Shown piece by piece: positions 33,501 through 41,155 of a stretch of DNA of 64,000 nucleotides; the first letter of the stretch is position 1; each line of letters opens with the position of its first letter. The stretch comes from M3007 sp044226205 (GTDB taxonomy: Bacteria > Bacteroidota > Bacteroidia > Chitinophagales > Saprospiraceae). A program made the position numbers and the translations under genes. The stretch covers positions 8,762-72,761 of the forward strand of contig JBGAHL010000028.1 of assembly GCA_044226205.1 (NCBI GenBank), written 5' to 3'. The notes under the pieces are model-generated. The model ran no database searches and was not told the origin of the DNA. It worked only from the letters and a program-made list of their open reading frames with translations.

Positions 33501-34369
33501 TGCCCCTGCCCTATTTTGAGAAAATACCAGGCATTGCGGTCGTACAAATGCGGCCGCAGGGTGAGTTCGGGGTCGGTAGCGCCGGGGCGGTACACCCAGG
33601 GGCTGGGCCCCACGGCGTAAAAAAGGATGTAGTCGCCCTGATCGAACTTGCCGTCCTGTTCGCCCGAGATGAAAATGGCGTTTTCCTGCAGGTCGTCGGT
33701 GCGGTCGTCGTCGGTGCGTTCGGGCAGCATAGCGCCGCCGTTGCCGTAGATACGGATGCTGCGCGGGTCGATATTGTCGAGATTGCTGATCCCGAGCTCG
33801 TTTTTGAGGTAGCTGTAATCGAGGCGGTACACGCCCGTGCCGGCCACCCCGAATTTCCAGATATCGCCGTCGTTCAGCACGGAAAGGGTGGTGAACGGTC
33901 CGTTGCGGTCCGAAGCCACGGGCGCTTTGGGCGTCACGCGCACGGTCAGCGTAAACGATACGGCGCGTTCGTAGCCGTTGCCGTTGCGGCGGACGGGCAG
34001 GAACTTGACGCGACCGAAAAAGCGGTTGCGCTCCTGTTCCACATTGGCGCTCACGAGCAGTTCGTTGCCCAGCGCGGCATCGTCGGCGGAAGATTTTTTG
34101 ACAAAAGGCTCCCATTGCACAGCGGCGACTTCCACGGCGAGGGTGGACGGGCCTGAAAGTTCGAAACGTTCGGAGAACAGCGGCAGGGCTGGCGCGGCGT
34201 CGCCGCGGCTGCATCCCTCAAAACTCCAGATGTCCACAAGCGTACCGTCGGAAGCGGTGACCTGTTCGGGCGCAGCGACCCAGTTGAGGGTGCGCTGAAT
34301 GGTAAAAGTGCCTTGTGCACTTGCCAGACTGGTCATCAGGGCGAAAAGAAGAAGAAGCCGATTTTTCAT
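30518..34369 (-). CDS. porU: T9SS sortase PorU (C25 peptidase family)
   Basis: A 1283-residue PorU, the cell-surface enzyme that cleaves the CTD of T9SS cargo and attaches the protein to anionic LPS. The signal peptide is MKNRLLLLFALMTSLASAQ. The gingipain-like C25 domain carries its His in QYIGHGGPRGW (about 786) and its Cys in TATCTFGGYDD (about 820). The C-terminal region contains YPNPFTTNTYFQFEHNL and ends FEKLVILK, a CTD that PorU is known to retain. Length fits PorU (1100-1300). ATG at 34369 is chosen because it begins the signal peptide; the frame continues 28 residues further up. Its stop codon lies at the edge of a palindromic element. Confidence 0.95.
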   Translation of the reverse strand: MKNRLLLLFALMTSLASAQGTFTIQRTLNWVAAPEQVTASDGTLVDIWSFEGCSRGDAAPALPLFSERFELSGPSTLAVEVAAVQWEPFVKKSSADDAALGNELLVSANVEQERNRFFGRVKFLPVRRNGNGYERAVSFTLTVRVTPKAPVASDRNGPFTTLSVLNDGDIWKFGVAGTGVYRLDYSYLKNELGISNLDNIDPRSIRIYGNGGAMLPERTDDDRTDDLQENAIFISGEQDGKFDQGDYILFYAVGPSPWVYRPGATDPELTLRPHLYDRNAWYFLKIGQGQGMRIADQSSVAASYVSTSFDDIGRIEDDKINLLDYSTSAQGSGKRWFGDYFYQTRQREYSLTFPNLVSGSDARVRADFAARCGSGTIVRLIADGATFSKNINAVTISNNDAAFAAGATMSGIFQPDGDQINLKIDFPNVAETSEGWLDYIEVNARRRLVMTGNSMGFRDLQTLSQDAATFRLEFSGSAPQIWDVTAPQNPARQQTSVSGGTLEFGANTQGVLKNYFAFYDNGNLPKPEAKVGKIANQNLHGIGAVHMAIVYHGDFQAAAQQLAEHRRTFSGLDVELVDVNQLFNEFSSGAKDPSAIRDFARMLLERGPDKFDYLLLFGDGSFDPKNNSGSEDNLDFIPVFETAESFHPIYSHPSDDFYALLSPGESGALDGALDIAVGRITPSTPEEAQAIIDKIIDYDKNPNTLGDWHLRLLYLADDQDGNAHVKQADKLATAAGSTERFFNLEKVYFDAYQQIATSGGQRFPDAKSAINSNIFKGALITQYIGHGGPRGWAQERVVDNNDIAGWDNPDRYPLIITATCTFGGYDDYTTLSGGEQALEKIKSGAIGLFTTVRPVFIDGNNKLTDGVQSVIFQKVNGKYRAIGDILKDGKNTLSGGNEDNARRFTLLGDPAMFLALPEYRVSTDSINGKAYDPASPDTLRALMAVELKGSVTDTLGNLLSGFNGKVFVTIFDKAQTLQTLGQDSDSPVFTFSVQRNVIFKGSATVSNGHFKVGFIVPKDINYNYGFGKISYYAQNGTPLDAAGADESLVIGGNANQIKDDTPPLIQVYLNTDDFVSGGITDANPKVLIKCSDDYGMNVSGTSLGHDLTVVLDGNVQETIVLNDFYESELNDFRRGQALYPLRGLSVGRHTLKAKGWDIANNSGEGVTEFVVAEDGKAALDHVLNYPNPFTTNTYFQFEHNLAGQILDVQVSIFSVSGKLVKTIIHSAPADGYRVTDIQWDGKDEYGDQLARGVYVYRIKVRGTDTSGNTVTAESEFEKLVILK

Positions 34370-34646
34370 TTTTCTCGTGTGTGTAAAAACAAAGGTCGGG
34401 GAGATGGCGCGAATGTGTCGGCCTTGGTTGCCTTGCGCGCACGGTTTTGCCAATCGGCGACGGAACGCCGGTCAGTCCTGAACCAAACAATGCGACAGAT
34501 TGGAAGGTTCGCCTTCGCAGTGTTCACTAACGCAAACGGACATAGCCTTCCCGGGTATTTTTTTGTTTTAAAAATTTTAAAATAAAAATTATTGTTTTAA
34601 ATTTGTTGGATTTTTCACCAATTTTAAACGAAAACACCCTGATTTT

Positions 34647-35081
34647 ATGGAAAGAAAAACAAACTGGATCGCAATTGCCGTGTCCGTCGTGGCTGCCATC
34701 GTCATCGGCTTTTTATGGTACGGCCCCGTGTTTGGCCAAACCTGGATGAATGCCAACGGCTTCACCATGGACGAGGCCAACCACAAGGTTTTTAAAGACG
34801 GCGTGGAAATGCCGATGACCATGACGCCGATGTTGTTCAATATCGCCGTTATGATCGCTTTCGCGCTTCTGATGAGCTGGCTGACTGCCCGCGCCGGCGC
34901 CAACACCTGGGCCGAAGGCGCCAAAATTGGCGCCGTGGTCGGGTTGTTCATGGCGTTGAACATCTGGGTTTCGCTGCTTTTTGCAGCCCGTCCCTCCGTT
35001 CTGATGTCGATCGACGGCATTTACCCGCTGATACAACTGACCCTGATGGGAGCCATCACCGGCGGCTGGCGAAAAAAATAG
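34647..35081 (+). CDS. DUF1761 membrane protein
   Basis: A 144-residue protein with four predicted membrane helices (IAIAVSVVAAIVIGFLWYGPVFG, FNIAVMIAFALLMSWL, GAVVGLFMALNIWVSLLF, LIQLTLMGAITGGW). The FLWYGPVFGQTWM segment and overall layout match DUF1761, whose function is unknown. It stands alone between porU (divergent) and the threonine dehydrogenase gene. The 277 bp upstream is AT-rich and holds no gene. Confidence 0.8.
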   Translation: MERKTNWIAIAVSVVAAIVIGFLWYGPVFGQTWMNANGFTMDEANHKVFKDGVEMPMTMTPMLFNIAVMIAFALLMSWLTARAGANTWAEGAKIGAVVGLFMALNIWVSLLFAARPSVLMSIDGIYPLIQLTLMGAITGGWRKK

Positions 35082-35245
35082 TTGTCTTTGTTGAAGGAAA
35101 AGTGCGCGGGCACGGAGCGGTAGCTTCGTGCCCGCGTTGTTTTACGGGCCATGCGCCGCGCTGCAAATTCTTTTCCATTGCTTTGTCATACCCTCGCCAT
35201 TTGCCTTACATTTCGCCCCGAAACAGCCTTTGCCAAAATTTTTAC

Positions 35246-36187
35246 ATGACATCCGATCGTATCCTGTTAACCGGCGCCGGCGGCCAGATCGGCGCCGTGC
35301 TCACCGAAGCTTTACGCACCGCTTATGGCCCCGATAATGTCGTCGCCACCGACATTAAACCGCTCGACAACCAGTCGGGCCCGCATGAAATCCTCGACGC
35401 GCTCGATGCCGCGAAACTGAACGAACTCGTCGACCGCTACCGCATTACCCAGATTTATCACCTTGCCGCCATCCTGAGCGCCACCGGGGAAAAAGACCCG
35501 ATGTGGGCCTGGAACATCAACATGACGAGCCTTTTCAACGTGCTGGAAACAGCCCGTTTGCGGCAACTTCACAAGGTGTATTTCCCTTCGTCCATCGCGG
35601 TGTTCGGCAGGGAAGCCCGGCGGGAAAATACCCCGCAATTTGAGGTTCTGATCCCCGAAACCGTCTATGGCATCAGCAAGGTTGCCGGCGAAAACTGGGC
35701 GAACTACTACTTCCGCCGCTATGGACTCGACGTTCGTTCCCTGCGTTACCCCGGCATTATCGGCTACCAGAGCCTGCCCGGCGGCGGCACGACCGACTAC
35801 GCGGTCGATATTTACCACTACGCCGTACGGCATCAGCCCTTCGAGTGTTTCCTCAAAGCCGACACCCGATTGCCCATGCTCTACATGCCCGATACCATCC
35901 GGGCTACCCTGCAACTCATGGAAGCGCCGGCCGACCGCCTGACGGTGCGCACCAGCTACAACCTGGCCGGCATGAGCTTTACCCCCGAGGAAATCGCCGC
36001 CAGTATCCGCAAAGAAATGCCCGACTTTCAAATCAGCTACAAGCCCGATTTCCGGCAGGCCATCGCCGACTCCTGGCCGGCTACCATCGACGACTCCGCG
36101 GCGCGCAACGACTGGGACTGGAAACCCGAATACGACCTTGACGCCATGACCAGGGATATGCTGTATCACCTTACATTGATCTCCTAA
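35246..36187 (+). CDS. L-threonine 3-dehydrogenase (NAD-dependent epimerase type)
   Basis: A 313-residue short-chain/epimerase-fold enzyme. The nucleotide site TGAGGQIGAVL is at residues 9-19, FPSSIAVFG supplies the catalytic Ser region, and PETVYGISKVAGE the YxxxK pair. LRYPGIIGYQSLPGGGTTDYAVDIY is characteristic of the epimerase-like threonine dehydrogenases of Bacteroidetes, which oxidise threonine to 2-amino-3-oxobutanoate with NAD. ATG at 35246 begins right before the dinucleotide fold. It precedes a FucP-type transporter by 15 bp and is probably co-transcribed. Another NAD-dependent epimerase is the only serious alternative. Confidence 0.85.
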   Translation: MTSDRILLTGAGGQIGAVLTEALRTAYGPDNVVATDIKPLDNQSGPHEILDALDAAKLNELVDRYRITQIYHLAAILSATGEKDPMWAWNINMTSLFNVLETARLRQLHKVYFPSSIAVFGREARRENTPQFEVLIPETVYGISKVAGENWANYYFRRYGLDVRSLRYPGIIGYQSLPGGGTTDYAVDIYHYAVRHQPFECFLKADTRLPMLYMPDTIRATLQLMEAPADRLTVRTSYNLAGMSFTPEEIAASIRKEMPDFQISYKPDFRQAIADSWPATIDDSAARNDWDWKPEYDLDAMTRDMLYHLTLIS

Positions 36188-36202
36188 CATCGTTCAATAA
36201 CC

Positions 36203-37525
36203 ATGTCAAACACCCGCAACCCGTACCTGATCCCCTTTGCCCTGGTATGCAGCCTGTTTTTTCTGTGGGGCATCCCCAACAGTATGAACGGCTCGCTGAT
36301 CCGGCACTTCCAGTTTGCCCTCGATCTGAAACGCTGGCAGGCCGGGATTGTCGATTCCGCCTTTTACTTCGGTTATTTCGTGATGGCCATTCCGGCCGGC
36401 ATGTTCATGCGCAGGTACGGCTACAAGGCCGGTATTCTGACCGGCCTGCTGTTGTTTGCCGTGGGGGCGCTCTTGTTTGTCCCTGCGGGAAATATCCGGG
36501 TGTACGCTTTTTTCCTCTTTGCCCTGTTCACCATTGCCTCGGGTCTGGCATTTCTCGAAACGGCCGCCAACCTGTACGTGACGGTGCTCGGCGACCCTAA
36601 AAAAGCGGAATGGCGCATCAATTTTGCCCAAACCTTCAACGGCATCGCCATCATCATCGGCCCGATCATCGGGGCGCGGTTCATCTTTTCCGACCTCGAT
36701 ACCAAACAGCTGCTCGCCACGAAAACGGAAGCCGAACTCGCGGTGTACCGGGCGCAGGAAGCCCAATCGGTCCAGATGCCCTACCTGACCATTGGCCTCA
36801 TTCTGCTGGCGGTGGCTGTGGTGTTCTGGCTGACCAAAATGCCGGAAGTCGGCCGCGAGGAAGAGCAGGCGGCGCATGAAAAAGTGACCGTGGGCGGCTT
36901 GCTCGGCAAGTACCGCCACCTGTCGCTCGGGGTGCTGGCCCAGTTTGCCAACGTGGGCGCGCAGGCAACTTTGTGGGGTTATTTTGCCGATTTTAAACTG
37001 GATTTCTCGCCCAACGAACACATCGGCCTGACCGTGAGCTACGCCAACGCCTTGTTTGGCGCGGACCCGAACGTCACCCCGGAAAAAATAGCCAACTACC
37101 ACGCCTCCTTTGCCATGATCCTGTTCCTGCTGGGGCGGGTATTCGGCACTTCTCTGATGAGCAGAGTAGAACCCCGCCGCGTGATGTCGTTTTACTCCGT
37201 CGCCGCTGTGGCGCTGGTGCTGGCGGCATTCCTGCTGGGCGGACTGGCCGGCGTGGCCTGCATCATGCTGACGTATTTCTGTCAGAGCATCATGTTCCCG
37301 ACGATTTTCGCGCTGTCGACCCGCGGGTTGTCCCCGGCGGAAAGCAAACTGGCCTCTTCGCTGGTCATCATGGCTATCGTGGGAGGCGCTGTTTTGCCGC
37401 CCATCGCGGGTCTTTTGTCGCAGGCCGGCGGCATGAAAATGGCGCTGCTGGTGCCCTTGTTCTGCTTCCTGTACGTCATCTGGTACGTCATGAAAGGTTG
37501 CAAACCGGCTGTTCAAACCGCCTGA
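36203..37525 (+). CDS. Sugar MFS transporter, FHS (FucP) family
   Basis: A 440-residue transporter with twelve predicted membrane helices. The N-terminus (FALVCSLFFLWGIPNSMNGSLI) and the stretch FYFGYFVMAIPAGMFMRRYGYK match the fucose:H+ symporter family. LETAANLYVTVLGDP and INFAQTFNGIAIIIGP are further family blocks. Substrate could be fucose, glucose/galactose or another sugar. It follows the threonine dehydrogenase gene with no functional link that I can see, and ends at a strong hairpin. Confidence 0.88.
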   Translation: MSNTRNPYLIPFALVCSLFFLWGIPNSMNGSLIRHFQFALDLKRWQAGIVDSAFYFGYFVMAIPAGMFMRRYGYKAGILTGLLLFAVGALLFVPAGNIRVYAFFLFALFTIASGLAFLETAANLYVTVLGDPKKAEWRINFAQTFNGIAIIIGPIIGARFIFSDLDTKQLLATKTEAELAVYRAQEAQSVQMPYLTIGLILLAVAVVFWLTKMPEVGREEEQAAHEKVTVGGLLGKYRHLSLGVLAQFANVGAQATLWGYFADFKLDFSPNEHIGLTVSYANALFGADPNVTPEKIANYHASFAMILFLLGRVFGTSLMSRVEPRRVMSFYSVAAVALVLAAFLLGGLAGVACIMLTYFCQSIMFPTIFALSTRGLSPAESKLASSLVIMAIVGGAVLPPIAGLLSQAGGMKMALLVPLFCFLYVIWYVMKGCKPAVQTA

Positions 37526-37537
37526 TCGGACCAGACA

Positions 37538-37590
37538 ACATCGACGCCGTTCTGCGACTGCCCGGGCGTGCCGCAGGACGGCGTCGATGT
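37538..37590. terminator. Bidirectional terminator between fucP-type gene and ribE
   Basis: A 19-bp stem (37538-37556 with 37572-37590, one G:T position) beginning ACATCGACGCCG. It lies exactly between two convergent genes and borders the ribE stop. Confidence 0.75.
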
Positions 37591-38202
37591 TTATTCAGCT
37601 TTGTTGCTCCGTTCGGCATACACGCTCAGGTAGCGCGTCACGTATTTGCCGATGATGTCGAATTCGAGGTTGACCGTATCGCCCGGGCGCAGCGTTTTGA
37701 AATTGGTGTGTTCCCAGGTGTAAGGAATGATGGCGACCGAAAACAGGTCGTCGTGCGGCTCCACCACGGTCAGGCTGACGCCGTTGACGCAGACGGAACC
37801 CTTGTCGACCAGGATGTGCTCGGGGCCGGGCCGGTAGCGGAAGGTGAACCGCCACGATCCGCCGGTTTCAAGCACTTCGATACATTCGGCGGTGGCATCG
37901 ACGTGGCCTTGCACGATATGTCCGTCGAGTCGGCCGCCCATCGGCAGGCAGCGTTCGAGGTTGACGAGGGCGCCGGGCTTCCAGCTGCCCAGATTGGTGC
38001 GCGCCAGGGTTTCGGCAACGGCCGTGACTGTATGCGTACCTTCGCCGAGGGCCACCACGGTCAGGCAAACCCCGTTGTGGCTCAGGCTTTGATCAATTTT
38101 CAATTCGCCGGAAATCGGGCTTTCCAGGGTAAAATGCACGTTGGATTGCTCGTGCCTCACTTGCCGCACGGTGCCCAACGTTTCGATAATGCCGGTAAAC
38201 AT
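37591..38202 (-). CDS. ribE: Riboflavin synthase (alpha subunit)
   Basis: A 203-residue riboflavin synthase that dismutates two 6,7-dimethyl-8-ribityllumazine into riboflavin. It has the internal duplication typical of the family: MFTGIIETLG, LSHNGVCLTVV and LPMGGRLDGHIVQGHVD in the first half, then DKGSVCVNGVSLTVV and FSVAIIPYTWEHTNF in the second. Length is normal. The gene is single here; other rib genes are not in the window. No FMN riboswitch was recognised upstream. Confidence 0.95.
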   Translation of the reverse strand: MFTGIIETLGTVRQVRHEQSNVHFTLESPISGELKIDQSLSHNGVCLTVVALGEGTHTVTAVAETLARTNLGSWKPGALVNLERCLPMGGRLDGHIVQGHVDATAECIEVLETGGSWRFTFRYRPGPEHILVDKGSVCVNGVSLTVVEPHDDLFSVAIIPYTWEHTNFKTLRPGDTVNLEFDIIGKYVTRYLSVYAERSNKAE

Positions 38203-38311
38203 GTTATTAACAGCGTTTTAAAACTTTGCGCTTAAACGTTTGAGTTATTGATCGATCCAAATGGCTGGATGGATCAAATTGTTTGTCAAACTTCACTCAA
38301 AATACAGATTT

Positions 38312-38743
38312 ATGAAAAAAGTACTGTTGCTCCAACTGTTCAGTTTCGCGCTGGTCGCCCTGGCCTCCATGTCGTTCAAAATGGCGGAAACGCCCGCCAC
38401 CTCTCTCACCGCCGACCAGGACCCCTGGGAAATGCTCGGCATGCGCAAGGTCAACTACGGCCTCGACCGCGATGAAATCGTGGTCACCCGCGCTGAAGGC
38501 GTGTTTACGGCCCTGCAAATCCGCGTGAAAGGCAGCCCGATCAACATGCACAAGGTGGTCGTTCATTTCGGCAATGGCGAAACCCAGGAGTTCGAACTGC
38601 GCGAAAACTTCCGCGCCGGCAGCGTCAGCCGTGTGCTCGATTTGCCCGGCAACCGCCGTGTCATCCGCAAGGTGGTGTTCCTCTACGACACCAAGAACCT
38701 CGCCGGTCGCAAGGCGGTGGTGCAGTTGTGGGGAAGGCACTAA
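38312..38743 (+). CDS. Secreted DUF2541-like protein
   Basis: A 143-residue protein with a signal peptide (MKKVLLLQLFSFALVALASM). The mature part reads WEMLGMRKVNYGLDRDEI, then ALQIRVKGSPINMHKVVVHFGNG and SRVLDLPGNRRVIRKVVFLYD. This resembles the DUF2541 pattern of small periplasmic beta-rich proteins; the call is from memory. Its TAA stop (38741-38743) is one copy of the 3-bp target duplication of a MITE, so an insertion happened exactly at the stop codon. Confidence 0.6.
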   Translation: MKKVLLLQLFSFALVALASMSFKMAETPATSLTADQDPWEMLGMRKVNYGLDRDEIVVTRAEGVFTALQIRVKGSPINMHKVVVHFGNGETQEFELRENFRAGSVSRVLDLPGNRRVIRKVVFLYDTKNLAGRKAVVQLWGRH

Positions 38744-38902
38744 GAGCATGTTGAGCTTTTCCTTGCCGGGCTGCAAACGGAAAATTTTATTTTCTGCTGC
38801 GTTAAATTTCTCACCGGATCGCCCGCATCCGACTGCGAAATTTGCCTTGCCGAAAATAAAATTTTCCCGTTTTCGCCTCGGCAGGAAAAGCTCAACATGC
38901 TC
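38744..38902 (+). mobile_element. MITE-like element A (159 bp)
   Basis: Terminal inverted repeats GAGCATGTTGAGCTTTTCC (38744-38762) and their exact complement (38884-38902). Internal arms GGAAAATTTTATTTTC and GAAAATAAAATTTTCC also pair, so the whole element is a near-palindrome. It is flanked by TAA on both sides (38741-38743 and 38903-38905), a TNA target duplication as in some IS5-family groups. It encodes no transposase. An inverted copy lies at 44049-44207. Confidence 0.8.
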
Positions 38903-38972
38903 TAAGCGCAATAGGCAACGCAGGCGTAACGGGTTAGGTAAGAGAAATGATGCTGTATGAAACTTTGCCTCA

Positions 38973-39034
38973 CTTTTAGGCCCCACCCCCAACCCCTCCC
39001 CCCTTGGGGAGGGGTTGGGGGTGGGGCCTAAAAG
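38973..39034. repeat. 62-bp C/G-rich perfect palindrome
   Basis: Arms 38973-39001 and 39006-39034 are 29 bp, perfectly complementary, starting CTTTTAGGCCCC, with loop CCTT. One strand is C-rich with CCCCACCCCCAACCCC and the other can form G-quadruplex-like runs. It lies between convergent genes, downstream of MITE A. Confidence 0.85.
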
Positions 39035-39123
39035 CGGCAGTGTCTTCATCATTATTACCTAACCAGTTACACATAAGTCCTTTTGCTCAAAATCCTGCAA
39101 AATTTAATTTTATATCGCGGCCA

Positions 39124-39157
39124 ACTGACGGGGTGACTCCAAAGTCACCCCGTCAGT
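39124..39157. repeat. 34-bp palindrome, copy 2
   Basis: A 15-bp perfect stem with loop CCAA. It is preceded by an AT-rich segment and ATCGCGGCCA (about 39100-39123) that also precedes copy 3. It sits 15 bp after the rsmI stop, between convergent genes. Confidence 0.8.
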
Positions 39158-39172
39158 AACCAGCCTCATTGC

Positions 39173-39838
39173 CTACGGTTTGCCGCCGACGACCACGACG
39201 ATCTCGCCTTTGACCTCTTTCGCTGAAAAATGGGCGTGCAACTCGTGGAGCGGGGCCGTTTTGACTTCCTCGTGGAGTTTGCTCAGTTCGCGCGCCACGC
39301 AGGCGGGCCGTTCGGGTCCGCAGACAGTGGCCAGTTCGTCGAGGCAGCGCACCAGACGGTGAGGCGATTCGTAGAGCACGAAGGTGTGCGGGAGTTCGGC
39401 GAGCCAGCGCAGCCGCGTCTGGCGCCCTTTTTTATGAGGCAAAAAACCTTCGAAATGAAAGGTGTCGCTGGGCAGTCCGCTGGCCACCAGGGCCGGCACG
39501 AAGGCGGTCGGTCCGGGCAAACATTCGACCCGGATACCGCGCCGCACGCAAGCCCTGACGAGCAAAAAACCAGGGTCGCTGATGCCCGGCGTGCCAGCGT
39601 CGCTGACCAGGGCCATGTCTGTCCCCGTGGCCAGTTCGTCCGCAATTTTTTCCACCACCGCGTGTTCGTTGAAGGCATGGAATGCCCGCAGGGGGGTACG
39701 GACCTCGTAGTGGTCGAGCAATTTCCGGCTGGTACGGGTGTCTTCCGCCAGCACGACTTTTACCTCCCGCAGGACGCGTAGCGCCCGCAGCGTGATGTCT
39801 TCGAGGTTGCCGATCGGAGTGGGGACGACGTAGAGCAT
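39173..39838 (-). CDS. rsmI: 16S rRNA (cytidine1402-2'-O)-methyltransferase
   Basis: A 221-residue tetrapyrrole-methylase-fold enzyme that 2'-O-methylates C1402 in the decoding centre. Family blocks are LYVVPTPIGNLEDITLRA, VLAEDTRTSRKLLDHY, ALVSDAGTPGISDPGFLLV, CLPGPTAFVPALVASGLP and FEGFLPHKKGRQ. ATG at 39838 is chosen because the family begins at LYVVPTPIG. It is shorter than enterobacterial RsmI, as is usual in Bacteroidetes. It lies 55 bp downstream of purS on the same strand. Confidence 0.95.
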   Translation of the reverse strand: MLYVVPTPIGNLEDITLRALRVLREVKVVLAEDTRTSRKLLDHYEVRTPLRAFHAFNEHAVVEKIADELATGTDMALVSDAGTPGISDPGFLLVRACVRRGIRVECLPGPTAFVPALVASGLPSDTFHFEGFLPHKKGRQTRLRWLAELPHTFVLYESPHRLVRCLDELATVCGPERPACVARELSKLHEEVKTAPLHELHAHFSAKEVKGEIVVVVGGKP

Positions 39839-39893
39839 TGCGTAGGTACTGGCGCTCGTGGCGGCGGACAAAAGATTGCCCGGCCGCCGCCGC

Positions 39894-40145
39894 TCACTGT
39901 TCGCTGAGGGTGTAAGTGTAGGTTTCGACGATCAGGTTGGCAAAAAGTTTTTGACAGGCGGTCTCGACTTTTTCGCGCGCTTCGGCTTCGGAGGCGGCAT
40001 CGAGGCTCATGCTCACGTGGCGGCCGATACGCAGGTCCGTTACGCCCGTGAGGTGCAGGTGTTTGAGGTTGTTCAACGCGGTTTTGCCCTGCGGATCGAG
40101 CAATTCTTTGTGGGGCATGATGTCAATTTCAGCGACGAATTTCAT
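39894..40145 (-). CDS. purS: Phosphoribosylformylglycinamidine synthase subunit PurS
   Basis: An 83-residue PurS, the small structural subunit that joins PurL and PurQ in the FGAM synthase complex of purine synthesis. FVAEIDIMPHKELLDPQGKT and LRIGRHVSMSLDA match the family. Length is normal. purL and purQ are not nearby. It sits between pssA and rsmI on the same strand. Confidence 0.92.
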   Translation of the reverse strand: MKFVAEIDIMPHKELLDPQGKTALNNLKHLHLTGVTDLRIGRHVSMSLDAASEAEAREKVETACQKLFANLIVETYTYTLSEQ

Positions 40146-40184
40146 GGTAGGAAGGTACAGTGCTTATGTGAGGGTCTTCGGCGT

Positions 40185-40955
40185 TCAGGCCGCCGAGAGG
40201 ATGGATTTTTTATTAAAAAGGGAGTACAGAATATACAACACGATGATGATGCAGAACGCCAGTTCCCTGACGACAAAAAGCAGGGCGACAAACACGGCCA
40301 GCATCGTAATCAGGGCTTCGTTGCCGCGCCAGCCGAAGCTTTTGATCTTCATGCCGGCCAGCGGAATTTCAGTCACCATCAGCCACGACAACAGGGCGAT
40401 GAGCGGGTAAACGACCCAGTTGTTGGCCATCAGCCATTCTCCCGCGCCGAAACGGTTGTGAAAAACGCTCAGCGCCAGCCCCGTCACAAAAACCGTGCAG
40501 GCCGGCGTACTGAGACCCAGAAAATAACTCGTCTGACGGGTATCGACGTTGAACTTGCCCAGCCGGTACGCAGCCGCCATCGTCAAAACGAACGCCGGGA
40601 TGGCCGCCCACGAAAACATAAAAGACTCGAGGTGACCGGAGGCTTCCGGCAAAGCGGAAAGCGGCGGATAAAACGATACGCCCCAGGTGGACGGCAGAGG
40701 CGCCAGCAGGCGGTAGAGCAAAGCGCCCGGCACCACGCCGAAACTCACCATGTCGGCCAGCGAATCGAGCTGTACGCCGATGGGCGACGAGACCTTCAGC
40801 GCCCGTGCCACGAGGCCGTCGGCCGTATCGCAGGCAAAGCAGCCCAGGGTGAACCAAAGCGCGAAGTCGGGCCGGCCGGCAAGCGCCCACAGCAGGGCGC
40901 AACAGCCGCAAAACAGATTGCCCAGGGTGATCAGATTGGGAATTTGCGAACGCAT
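40185..40955 (-). CDS. pssA: CDP-diacylglycerol-serine O-phosphatidyltransferase
   Basis: A 256-residue membrane enzyme that makes phosphatidylserine from CDP-diacylglycerol and serine, the route to phosphatidylethanolamine. The CDP-alcohol motif D-x2-DG-x2-AR-x8-G-x3-D-x3-D is complete within CDTADGLVARALK and GVQLDSLADMVSFG (about 43-68). Seven to eight hydrophobic segments follow. The opening RSQIPNLITLGNLFCG is typical. Directly upstream on the minus strand, TACTTTTG fits a -7 box, leaving a very short leader. Confidence 0.93.
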   Translation of the reverse strand: MRSQIPNLITLGNLFCGCCALLWALAGRPDFALWFTLGCFACDTADGLVARALKVSSPIGVQLDSLADMVSFGVVPGALLYRLLAPLPSTWGVSFYPPLSALPEASGHLESFMFSWAAIPAFVLTMAAAYRLGKFNVDTRQTSYFLGLSTPACTVFVTGLALSVFHNRFGAGEWLMANNWVVYPLIALLSWLMVTEIPLAGMKIKSFGWRGNEALITMLAVFVALLFVVRELAFCIIIVLYILYSLFNKKSILSAA

Positions 40956-41155
40956 GGCGGCAAAAGTACCACTTTAACCGGCAAAGGATTTTGGCTAATC
41001 TGTGCTATTTTGCAGGAAATTCACGAGGCACTTTAAACGAAGACGGGCTGGAAATCAGTTTTTTAAGAAAAATTTGACGTTTCGGGCAGCCAACAAAAAA
41101 CGCTGAAAAAGCGTCTAAGTGCTTGTAAAGGACCTGTTGTCCGCACAAAGTAATC

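Noticed and set aside
32987..34156. 389-codon plus-strand frame
   Set aside because: Antisense to the N-terminal half of porU. No start context or domain.
37526..38260. FMN riboswitch near ribE
   Set aside because: The region upstream of ribE is short and shows none of the conserved RFN segments.
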